Shown piece by piece: positions 1 through 7,097 of a DNA stretch of 10,000 nucleotides. The stretch's first letter is position 1, and every line of letters starts with the position of its first letter. The position numbers and the translations under genes are program-made. The notes beneath the pieces are model-generated. The model ran no database searches, was not told the origin of the DNA, and worked only from the letters and a program-made list of their open reading frames with translations. Origin of the DNA: Theodoxus fluviatilis (lineage: Eukaryota > Mollusca > Gastropoda > Cycloneritida > Neritidae); assembly GCA_034096865.1 (NCBI GenBank), contig JAWQFJ010016373.1:1-10000 (forward strand), in the 5' to 3' direction.

Positions 1-650
1 CTCGAGCGCTGGCCGTCAGGCGTGCATCTCCCTGCGTGGTCGTGCCCGGCGGGACTGGCTGCTGGCTAGCAGCAGGTCTTGTGACTAGCGGCTAGCGTGG
101 TCGCGGCTCCAACTGGTGGACGGTCGCTGGTGGGCGCAAGGCGCGGGGGGCGGCGCTTGTGGTTGCCGAGACGCGCCTACGAGGAGAGGCTGTGCCTTGC
201 AAAGAAAAGTCCGTCGTTGGGCGAGCTTTCGGAGTACTCTCCTTTCATCTGGCCGTAGTGTAGAGAGACCAGCGGGTGGGGTGTCCTTTCTGACCGGCGA
301 GGGCGTGTGAGAGAGAGTTCACTTTTAAACCTCTCAGGCAAAAAGCCATGGGAGGCACGTGTCGAGGTCAAAGCTTTCCCCTCATCTTGAGGCTTGTTCA
401 GAGGCGACGATCTCAGTGAGTTCGCGCGAGCTCACCGGCGAGCTGAAACTGCTGCCCTCCTGAACAAACCTGAACAAGTGTGCGCACGCCCAGATTGGTC
501 GTCCAAATGGCTAATTAACATCTTGACTACCTACCGTCGTAAAAGCGTACTCTTCGAGGTGCAATGCTCGATTGGGCTTCTGAAATCGGTTTCCAGCACC
601 CGTTCGCGCCTCGTTACAGTGACACTCAAAATTCAAATGTCATTTGTTTC
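1..650. other. Unassigned region, no gene recognised
   Basis: The first 300 bases are GC-rich and the rest is more mixed. The short open frames here show no domain, composition or motif I recognise. A perfect 9-bp inverted repeat (CTTGTTCAG at 393-401, CTGAACAAG at 470-478) and a near-palindrome at 418-433 (GAGTTCGCGCGAGCTC, one mismatched pair) are present, but both could arise by chance. The segment may be unique intergenic or intronic sequence. Confidence 0.5.
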
Positions 651-665
651 AAAAAAAAAAAAAAA
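651..665 (+). repeat. Poly-A run (A15)
   Basis: Fifteen consecutive A residues are followed by GAAGG. A run like this can be the 3' tail of an old SINE or processed transcript inserted in the plus direction. I see no SINE promoter boxes, target-site duplication or recognisable body upstream, so it may equally be a simple mononucleotide repeat. Confidence 0.7.
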
Positions 666-1379
666 GAAGGATGAAACCGCACATCGGTTCAGGTAAACAA
701 ACGCTTCTTCATCTAACTTCTGCTTGTTCTTCGTGTCGCCTTCTCGTGATGAACCAGAGTAACATAAAAACTATCGTCTGGCAACTTAAAATTGACGTGC
801 AAACCCCTTTATCTCTAAACTTCTATATGTATATTTCTGTTGCGCGTGACCCTCGTCTAATCCCAATGATTCCGAGATGCTGCATGTACCGGAGCGACCG
901 GTTGGAACAGTGTGGTGTACTACGAAGACAACTGTGAACTGTCAACACTGGACAAGGGACGTAATCATGTCGTGTGGGACGCTGCTTTGTTACTTCTTCC
1001 CTTTAACGGTGGCGCTAGCCGACTGATGGACATGTTTTTTCGTAATAAATTGACTCTGGCGCGAACCCCAACCAACAGAGCGATGATTCTTACCCTGTTT
1101 GTTGGCTCTTTTCGTTCACATCATCCGGCACCAGGATGGTTGTAGATCTTTCGGCCCAAGTTGTGGTCGGCACAGTGGTGTTAGTCGGACGATCACGCAC
1201 GCATTGTATCCGAGGAAAGCCTTTTTGGATTTCCAGGATCGCCCTGCTCCAAAATGGGATCTGCGGTCCGTTTCGCGATCGCTCTCGGGCGAGCTGACCT
1301 GTTCAGAGGGAAGGCTTGGGCGAGTCCACGCGAGGAGCCGCCCTGATCACGGTCGCCCTCGCTGAACAGAAACCGCCTC
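666..1379. other. Unassigned region, no gene recognised
   Basis: No frame here resembles a known protein. A plus-strand AATAAA lies at 1044-1049, but nothing upstream looks like the end of a gene. The minus-strand frame running out of copy A (below about 1391) has no recognisable family residues. This stretch may be the 3' untranslated part of that element or flanking host DNA. Confidence 0.45.
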
Positions 1380-1508
1380 TGTAGTGTGCCTGGAACCCCT
1401 GGTCGCGGTTGAGCCCTGTGGTGATGGGTGTTGAACTTTCCTCCGAGTTTCTTGCTCGCCCCCGCGACGTTGTCGCGGGTGTCATGCAGTTTCCTTGCGC
1501 ACGCTCAG

Positions 1509-1556
1509 GAGCATGTCTGGATGCTGAGTGCTCGGGCAATTTAAATGCTCAGCCAC
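1509..1556 (-). other. Single copy of the 48-bp endonuclease motif
   Basis: The minus strand reads VAEHLNCPSTQHPDML, sixteen codons that align without gaps to VGEHFNLPGHSAPDML, the unit repeated 29 times in copy B. It has the same position, between the GIY-YIG core and the LHDTR tail. Copy A therefore preserves the unexpanded arrangement. Confidence 0.85.
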
Positions 1557-1574
1557 AGGCAGAGGTCTAACCGA

Positions 1575-1745
1575 TTTCCTAACTGGCCCGGTGCCCGTTC
1601 ATTATGCGGATGCCTTAGTGGCTGGCATGGTTTTTTCTCCTACAATACCACGCATTCGGTCAACCGCTGCGGCACCTGATCAGATATACCACTCATACGA
1701 TGCTGCAGGTGTAGTTGCTCTGACCTGGTTTAGCTAGCACGTATC
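1575..1745 (-). pseudogene. GIY-YIG endonuclease remnant of copy A
   Basis: In Penelope-like elements the GIY-YIG domain is the C-terminal endonuclease that nicks the DNA target. Here one minus-strand frame reads SNYTCSIV, a stop, VVYLIRCR, another stop, then PNA and, after damage, IMNGHRAS. These match the VVY..I, the segment after YIG, and the RMNGHR stretch of this endonuclease family. The YIG tripeptide is destroyed (YCR in its place), and at least three in-frame stops interrupt the domain. Upstream, GPCNKPRCDNC (about 1777-1811) retains the Cys residues typical of the segment before the domain. It cannot encode an active nuclease. Confidence 0.8.
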
Positions 1746-2438
1746 CCTGTTGACCGTGTTCCCCGAACAGATAAGCACAGTTGTCGCATCGTGGTTTGTT
1801 GCATGGTCCCCATGTGCTGTCTCCGCCCGCGGGTGCCTCGGTGCGGAGCGCTACTGTAGAGCCAGCCAGTCTTTTGCAGGTTGCGGGGGCTGCACTGAGG
1901 GCCCATGACACAGGGGGAGGTCGGCATCGCCCGCGAAGAGGCGCTTAGTCGTCAGTCCAGTTAATGGTTAGTGAGGTTCCTCTCAAAAGCCCTCACGGTC
2001 CGCGATTTGTTCCGCCCGCTGGGAATGAGTTTCACTAAGAATGGGATTCGCGCCGACTGGAGACTCCATGAGGTTTTTTTTCTCTCGGTCAGGACGAGGA
2101 AGAATCTCGGCGTCTCTCAGCGTTGGATGGCCTTGTCTGAACTGGGGCGTCGACACAGTGTCGCGTGCGATAGCCCGCTGCGGAGAAGGTGGCGGCTTTC
2201 CCAGCTCCCTGCCTCAGATGGTTCTGTTCCGTCGCCGTCCTGGGTCGTTGGAGCATATTACGAGTATCCATTATGGCTTTGTCCATATGGCATAGCATTC
2301 CTTCACATGGCCGTGGGATTGTGAGCTGGTGAAAGTGGAGCCATCTGCAGGTTGTTCGGGTCGGTTTCCGGTCAGGGAGGTAGTACATTCGGCCAATCCT
2401 TCATCACTGCCTGTCCATAATTCATAGACGCTCGCATG

Positions 2439-2457
2439 CACACACACACACACACAC

Positions 2458-2515
<58 letters not shown>

Positions 2516-2517
2516 AC
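2439..2517. repeat. CA/CG compound microsatellite
   Basis: A (CA)n tract at 2439-2465 passes through (CG)n at about 2465-2472 and returns to (CA)n at 2473-2508, ending in an interrupted AACACACACC. The whole tract is alternating purine-pyrimidine, so it could adopt Z-DNA. It borders the 5' truncated end of Penelope-like copy A. Confidence 0.95.
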
Positions 2518-2832
2518 CGGAAATCTCCCTCTAAAAGAGGCTAAATGCCAGGGACGGAGGCAAATGAAGCTAGAACGAAAACAAGGGGCGACACTAGGTC
2601 GACAAAAAGTGTATTCTTTCTCGAGAAGGGCCTTTTATGTGAGCTGCTAACACGCCGTTAGGAGATTCCTCCCCAGGAGGGGAGTCGAGTCCCGTCCCCC
2701 TCGGGCCTGTCTCTTGAGTGGCAGCGGTGTTCTGTCTGTGCAATCTCTTTCTCTCGGCTTGGCAAACTTTCGGATTTGGTCCTTCCTTGGGCCAAAGACG
2801 AGAGAGGTCGGTAGGCGACGACTCTTATATTC
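2518..2832. other. Spacer between microsatellite and 66/54-bp array
   Basis: No gene is recognised. A minus-strand frame continues without a stop from the array to the right down to 2647, but its residues here match nothing I know. This may be the 3' untranslated part of Penelope-like copy B or plain flanking DNA. Confidence 0.45.
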
Positions 2833-3204
2833 TGTGTAGGACGAGAGGAGTTCCCTCCTTGCTTGTGGAGATCTCCATGGGACGCACGTGCAGGGCGCTG
2901 TGTAGGAAGACAGGAGTTCCCTCCTTGCTTGTGGAGATCTCCATGGGACGCACGTGCAGGGCGCTGTGTAGGACGTCCTTGCTTGTGGAGATCTCCATGG
3001 GACGCACGTGCAGGGCGCTGTGTAGGACGACAGGAGTTCACTCCTTGCTTGTGGAGATCTCCATGGGACGCACGTGCAGGGCGCTGTGTAGGACGACAGG
3101 AGTTCACTCCTTGCTTGTGGAGATCTCCATGGGACGCATGTGCAGAGCGCTGTGTAGGACGTCCTTGCATGTGGAGATCTCCATGGGACGCACGTGCAGG
3201 GCGG
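2833..3204. repeat. Tandem array of 66-bp and 54-bp units
   Basis: Six copies of a core containing GTGGAGATCTCCATGGGACG start at 2865, 2931, 2985, 3051, 3117 and 3171. The spacings are 66, 54, 66, 66 and 54 bp. The short form lacks 12 bp (ACAGGAGTTCAC) between GGACG and TCCTTGC. Both lengths are multiples of three, so the minus-strand frame stays open (22- or 18-codon units containing TCVPWRSPQAR). Most units carry two palindromes, GGAGATCTCC and GCACGTGC; the latter contains a CACGTG E-box, mutated to CATGTG in the unit at 3117. The array ends a few bases beyond the last recognisable residues of copy B, so it may belong to that element's 3' end. Confidence 0.9.
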
Positions 3205-3210
3205 AACTAT

Positions 3211-3342
3211 CCACCTGTTGTGAGTCATAAACCCCAGAGCTCTGGTCAGTCCGGAGTGGTGGGTGTCGAATTTCCTCAAAAACTTTTCCTCAGTTGTGCG
3301 GCGCCGCCGAGTGTCGTGCAGGTTGCGCGCGAGTACGCCCAC
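3211..3342 (-). pseudogene. C-terminal tail of copy B endonuclease
   Basis: About 44 minus-strand codons in the same frame as the 48-bp repeats read VGVLARNLHDTRRRR, EEKFLRKFDTHHSGL and TRALGFMTH. This is the usual ending of the GIY-YIG protein in this family. Copy A has the matching LHDTRD, KFNTHH and GLNRDQGF. It shows that the array was inserted within the protein and not after it. Confidence 0.85.
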
Positions 3343-4734
3343 AAGCATGTATGGTGCGGAGTGGCCTGGCAGGTTGAAGTGTTCACCCACAAGCATGTCT
3401 GGTACGGAGTGGCCTGGCAGGTTGAAGTGTTCACCCACAAGCATGTTCGGTGCGGAGTGGCCTGGCAGGTTGAAGTGTTCACCCACAAGCATGTCTGGTA
3501 CGGAGTGGCCTGGCAGGTTGAAGTGTTCACCCACAAGCATGTCTGGTACGGAGTGGCCTGGCAGGTTGAAGTGTTCACCCACAAGCATGTCTGGTACGGA
3601 GTGGCCTGGCAGCTTGAAGTGTTCACCCACAAGCATGTCTGGTACGGAGTGGCCTGGCAGCTTGAAGTGTTCACCCACAAGCATGTTCGGTGCGGAGTGG
3701 CCTGGCAGCTTGAAGTGTTCACCCACAAGCATGTCCGGTGCGGAGTGGCCTGGCAGGTTGAAGTGTTCACCCACAAGCATGTTCGGTGCGGAGTGGCCTG
3801 GCAGGTTGAAGTGTTCACCCACAAGCATGTGCGGTGCGGAGTGGCCTGGCAGGTTGAAGTGTTCACCCACAAGCATGTTCGGTGCGGAGTGGCCTGGCAG
3901 GTTGAAGTGTTCACCCACAAGCATGTCCGGTGCGGAGTGGCCTGGCAGGTTGAAGTGTTCACCCACAAGCATGTCCGGTGCGGAGTGGCCTGGCAGGTTG
4001 AAGTGTTCACCCACAAGCATGTCCGGTGCGGAGTGGCCTGGCAGGTTGAAGTGTTCACCCACAAGCATGTCCGGTGCGGAGTGGCCTGGCAGGTTGAAGT
4101 GTTCACCCACAAGCATGTTCGGTGCGGAGTGGCCTGGCAGGTTGAAGTGTTCACCCACAAGCATGTCTGGTGCGGAGTGGCCTGGCAGCTTGAAGTGTTC
4201 ACCCACAAGCATGTCCGGTGCGGAGTGGCCTGGCAGGTTGAAGTGTTCACCCACAAGCATGTCCGGTGCGGAGTGGCCTGGCAGGTTGAAGTGTTCACCC
4301 ACAAGCATGTCCGGTGCGGAGTGGCCTGGCAGGTTGAAGTGTTCACCCACAAGCATGTTCGGTGCGGAGTGGCCTGGCAGGTTGAAGTGTTCACCCACAA
4401 GCATGTCTGGTGCGGAGTGGCCTGGCAGCTTGAAGTGTTCACCCACAAGCATGTCCGGTGCGGAGTGGCCTGGCAGCTTGAAGTGTTCACCCACAAGCAT
4501 GTCCGGTGCGGAGTGGCCTGGCAGGTTGAAGTGTTCACCCACAAGCATGTCTGGTGCGGAGTGGCCTGGCAGCTTGAAGTGTTCACCCACAAGCATGTCC
4601 GGTGCGGAGTGGCCTGGCAGGTTGAAGTGTTCACCCACAAGCATGTCCGGTGCGGAGTGGCCTGGCAGGTTGAAGTGTTCACCCACAAGCATGTCCGGTG
4701 CGGAGTGGCCTGGCAGGTTGAAGTGTTCACCCAC
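3343..4734 (-). repeat. 48-bp minisatellite, 29 in-frame copies of a GIY-YIG motif
   Basis: Exactly 29 units of 48 bp lie end to end with no insertion or deletion (29 x 48 = 1392). On the minus strand each unit encodes VGEHFNLPGHSAPDML or a close variant. It is bounded on one side by LP, joining from the endonuclease core, and on the other by VGVLARN and the tail. The unit is a conserved short piece of the Penelope-like endonuclease, so the array arose by tandem copying inside that coding sequence. Variants fall at few sites: Asn/Lys at residue 6, Ala/Val at residue 12, and Asp/Asn/His/Tyr at residue 14. The 48-bp length keeps frames open: two plus-strand frames and two minus-strand frames have no stop, which explains the very long open frames in this interval. 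These are not independent genes. Confidence 0.95.
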
Positions 4735-4756
4735 GGGCAGAGGCGCCCGGCTTCTG

Positions 4757-4863
4757 ATGTCGCCCTGTGTCCGTTCATGCGCTGGCGTAGTGTCTGACTG
4801 GTCTCCCCAATGCACCGTGCATTAGGACACGCCTTGCGGCATCTAATCATGTGCACCAGATGG
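4757..4863 (-). pseudogene. GIY-YIG endonuclease core of copy B
   Basis: The minus-strand frame reads LVHMIRCRKACPN, then ARCIGETSQTLRQRMNGHRA. This is the family pattern of a hydrophobic Y-I strand, the YIG tripeptide (here CIG), and the LRQRMNGHR helix with its conserved Arg. The intact domain makes the nick that primes reverse transcription. The Tyr of YIG is replaced by Cys. Between about 4745 and 4757 the frame shifts, so the core is out of frame with the 16-codon repeats that follow. In the frame of the repeats the junction reads SRAPLP then VGEHF. The domain is therefore split and probably nonfunctional. Confidence 0.88.
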
Positions 4864-4898
4864 CTGATGTGATGTGGGACCTGGTTCCTGACAAGTGT

Positions 4899-5325
4899 GG
4901 TCTCTGTGCAGATACTCTCCCAGGTTGAACACCTGGCATTCCTGCAGGGCTGTGCGCCGCTGTTCTGTCCAATCCAGGAAGGGAGGGGAACTTGCTCCGG
5001 ATGAGCATAGTTCTAGAGTTCTCAGATTGGGATGTTGTCAGAATGCCAGTAGTGGGGGTGCCGGAAATGCCTGGGAGAGTCTACCGTCCTTGTCCAACAG
5101 GTGTTGACGTTTTCCAAGTCCGCGTCACAAGTTCTCCGCTCCCGGAAAGTATGCTGTTACCAACGAGACCCGAGTAGCTTCATTGTGCCTGTCTCGCCGG
5201 ACGAGGAGATCTTTATGTTTGCTCTTCCGAAAGTGCTTCCGGACGGGTTCGCTCCCTCAGCCACTGTGATGGAGAGTGAGTTCAAGCTACCGAATATGTC
5301 TTTCTAGGTCGTTCGTGTCAGAGCA
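4899..5325 (-). pseudogene. RT-to-endonuclease linker of copy B
   Basis: In one minus-strand frame from 5325 to 4984, broken by a few stops, the residues CSDTNDLERHIR, LELTLHHSG, SEPVRKHFRKSK, SLVTAYFPGAENL and AFPAPPLLAF follow in the order expected for the region between reverse transcriptase and endonuclease in this family. After a frame change, PCRNARC (4929-4949) matches the paired-Cys segment that precedes GIY-YIG, as GPCNKPRC does in copy A. Its role in the intact protein is not established beyond linking the domains and possibly binding metal or nucleic acid. Copy B is far better preserved here than copy A. Confidence 0.8.
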
Positions 5326-5343
5326 AAATTAATTAAGTGGAGT

Positions 5344-5957
5344 TGTTGAGCCTGGCCGTACGGGATAGCGTCCTTCACGTGCCTTGGGTGGGAGCTGGAA
5401 CAGTGGAGCTTCTGCGGTCTGTCCGTTGGTTTTCTATATAGGGAAGTGACTTATCTACCATTTGTGATGTGGACACGTGTGTCCAAGAATGTGAGCGACT
5501 CGGCTGAGAAGTCCATGCTTAGGCAGATGGTGGAAAAGGCGTCATTTATGTCGGTGAAGTTGCTTGTGAGTCTCTTCGCCATGGCTCCAGATGAAAAACA
5601 AGTCACCTATGAACCTGGTGAACAGATCTGGGTGCAGGGACCTTGCAAAAAAGTCCTCTTAAAGCTAATTCATGAAGAGATTGACATATTGAGAAGCGAA
5701 CTTCGTCCCCATGGCTGTGCCTTGCTTGCGGAGATATATCTTGTCGTGGAAGACAAAGGCGTTATGCTCCAAGATAAAGGGGATTAGGGAAATGGTGGTT
5801 TCAGGACAGAGGGGCAGATGTTATCTTCCAGAGCAGATCTGGTGGCTGCAATGCCTTCCTCATGTGGAACACTGGAGTAGAGAGCGGCCACGTCCATGGT
5901 TGCAAGGAGCGAGTTCTGTGGGACTTGAAAGTGTGCAGACAACTTGTCCAGAAGTTT
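5344..5957 (-). pseudogene. Reverse transcriptase remnant of copy B
   Basis: This would copy element RNA into DNA at the nicked target. Minus-strand order: motif A, MDVAALYSSVPHEEGI (5850-5897), keeps its catalytic Asp (codon 5892-5894). Then comes LEHNAFVF, followed by KQGTAMGTKFASQYVNLF (motif B region, about 5680-5735). Motif C, at about 5588-5617, reads RFIGDLFFIW; the family normally has two adjacent Asp, and here the first is Gly. The block then continues with MDFSAESLTFLDTRVHITNG, SLYRKPTDR (about 5411-5440) and HPRHVKDAIPYGQA (5350-5390). Damage includes TAA and TAG at 5659-5661 and 5665-5667, a stop at 5451-5453, and frame changes near 5790 and 5540. With the motif C change it cannot be active. 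The plus-strand open frame over the same bases is an antisense shadow. Confidence 0.9.
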
Positions 5958-6030
5958 GGAGCCGGACCCGAGAAGGACGGAATCGCCTGGTGGGAGGAAA
6001 CTCTTCTCACTCAGCGTGTGATCAGCAAAC

Positions 6031-6331
6031 CTAAAAGCTCCTTATCAGGGCCGGCCACTTTCACTTTCACATTTTGTCAGACCCAGTGTCACCCCTTCTT
6101 TCCTTTCTCCCTCCGTCTTTCTCCCTCCGTCTTCCCGTCACTGTGGTCAGGCAAAATCAGCCCCGGCCACCACTCCAATCCTAGCCACTAATAATCCCTG
6201 CAAGCGTGGGCGAATGGCGGGGTCATTTCCGGAAAATAAGCAGCACTTCCTTCCAAATAGGGAGACTGAATGGACAGCACTCCATCAGAATTTCAGGCAA
6301 GTCCAGTCTGCGAAGGACGTCCCCAGTAATG
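6031..6331. other. Unassigned region with pyrimidine-rich tract
   Basis: No gene recognised. A C/T-rich stretch at about 6092-6137 includes a perfect two-copy 14-bp direct repeat (TTTCTCCCTCCGTC at 6104-6117 and 6118-6131). The sequence may still belong to the 5' side of copy B, but I see no matching residues. Confidence 0.5.
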
Positions 6332-6413
6332 GAGGAAGGGGAGAGAGAGGGAGGGGAGAGAGAGAGGGGGGGGGGGGGGGGAGAGGGTGTGTGTGGTGGT
6401 GGTGGGAGACAGG
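6332..6413. repeat. Purine/G-rich low-complexity tract with G16
   Basis: The plus strand is almost purely G and A, with GAGAGAGA stretches and an uninterrupted run of 16 G (6366-6381), then GTGTGTGTGGTGGTGGTGGG. Such a tract can form triplex or G-quadruplex structures and often varies in length. The short open frames across it on both strands are low-complexity by-products. Confidence 0.9.
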
Positions 6414-7028
6414 GAAAGCTCTATGGAAAGATCCTCCCAGGAGTCCAATATAAAATGCTGTTTCTTTTCTCTCGCAATAAGTTTTGTATTCAGGACGCGA
6501 GACCACAACTCAAAAAATGCAAAGTTGGCAGTTCAAACAAGTTGGAGTCGGCATAGCGTGCCCTAGCCATGCTGCCGTGGGCTGCTGCCAGTCCAGGAAC
6601 TGACAGCAAGTCGGCACACATCCCGCCTCCAAGAAGGATGCCTGCCTCCGTGCTCTCTGAGGAGGAAGAAAGGTCGGACGAGTTCGGTGCGAGATGTACA
6701 TGGGTGCACCACACCGGGAACTATGTAGCAGATCAGCCATGAGTGCCAATCAGCGCGTCCAATCACTGTGAAGACAGAACTGTTCAGCCGTGGGCGCTTG
6801 GCAATACTACAGACACGCCAATTAAATGGACACGCGGGGGCGAAACTCGGCAGCCTCAGCTCTTTAAAGGAAGTGATCGGCGTCCGACCTTTGCCTCAGA
6901 CAGACGGACGACACATTTCATTTCCAAGCGTTCATAGGAATATGTCCCCTGGCACAACAAGCACACTGGGCACAACAAGCACACTGGGCAAAAAAGTGGT
7001 GGACGGAAGGAGCTGAAGGAAAACAAAA

Positions 7029-7031
<3 letters not shown>
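6414..7031. other. Unassigned region with one short open frame
   Basis: No gene recognised with confidence. A 57-codon plus-strand frame at 6569-6742 starts in a reasonable context (GCCATGC), after a stop at 6554, and has an acidic SEEEERSDE segment; it resembles nothing I know. Two CCAAT boxes lie at 6746-6750 and 6759-6763. An 18-bp unit is tandemly duplicated at 6951-6968 and 6969-6986 (GGCACAACAAGCACACTG). Confidence 0.45.

Positions 7032-7095
<64 letters not shown>
7032..7095. repeat. GA microsatellite, about 32 dinucleotides
   Basis: An uninterrupted (GA)n tract of about 64 bp, a typical length-variable microsatellite. A plus-strand open frame that begins here with alternating Arg and Glu codons is produced by the repeat. 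Confidence 0.97.

Positions 7096-7097
<2 letters not shown>

Larger units (their letters stand above)
1380..2437 (-). mobile_element. Penelope-like retroelement, decayed copy A
   Basis: Read on the minus strand, this holds the C-terminal part of a Penelope-like polyprotein in several frames with stops. From 2437 to about 2275 the residues SHGHVKE align with the HPRHVKD...IPYGQ block at the end of the reverse transcriptase in copy B. About 2220-1940 keeps weak linker resemblance (for example a run ending RTVRAFERNL). About 1769-1811 gives GPCNKPRCDNCAYL. About 1575-1720 is a broken GIY-YIG domain, 1509-1556 a single copy of the 16-codon motif, and about 1391-1508 the tail (LHDTRD, KFNTHH, then GLNRDQGF in another frame). 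Several frameshifts and stops make it a pseudogene. It looks truncated at its 5' end next to the CA microsatellite. Assignment rests on motif order shared with copy B. Confidence 0.8.
3211..6030 (-). mobile_element. Penelope-like retroelement, decayed copy B
   Basis: Penelope-like elements encode one protein with a telomerase-related reverse transcriptase followed by a GIY-YIG endonuclease. Read on the minus strand, this segment has those parts in order: reverse transcriptase (5957-5344), linker (5325-4984), a Cys-containing segment (about 4949-4929), GIY-YIG core (4863-4757), a hugely repeated 16-codon motif (4734-3343) and a C-terminal tail (3342-3211) with VGVLARNLHDTRRRR and LTRALGFM. Each part is well recognisable, but the whole needs several frame changes and crosses several stops, so it is a dead copy. 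The 5' limit is uncertain: residues upstream of about 5957 (to about 6030) remain open but do not match the family clearly. No terminal repeats or target-site duplications were identified. Confidence 0.88.

Noticed and set aside
393..478. 9-bp inverted repeat CTTGTTCAG / CTGAACAAG
   Set aside because: The arms are short and 68 bp apart; this is expected by chance in a window of this size and has no element between the arms.
1044..1049. Plus-strand AATAAA as a polyadenylation signal
   Set aside because: No coding sequence or other transcript-end feature lies upstream; the hexamer alone is not enough.
3338..4734. Possible CRISPR-like direct repeats
   Set aside because: Units are head to tail with no unique spacers, and the setting is eukaryotic.
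2863..4825. Plus-strand open frames of 644 and 520 codons across the two arrays
   Set aside because: They are antisense or off-frame readings of the 48-bp and 66/54-bp repeats. The minus-strand frame is the one that matches a known protein family, and the repeat length explains why other frames lack stops.
3276..4856. Minus-strand 526-codon frame with Cys-rich WVNTSTCQATP repeats
   Set aside because: It starts in the true GIY-YIG core but slips frame near 4750 and then reads the array in the wrong phase. The Cys-rich repeats are not a real toxin-like or structural protein.
5446..5787. Plus-strand 113-codon frame
   Set aside because: It lies antisense to recognisable reverse transcriptase motifs on the minus strand.
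6569..6742. 57-codon plus-strand frame with an acidic segment
   Set aside because: The start context is acceptable but there is no homology I recognise, no splice support and no conservation data, so I did not call a gene.
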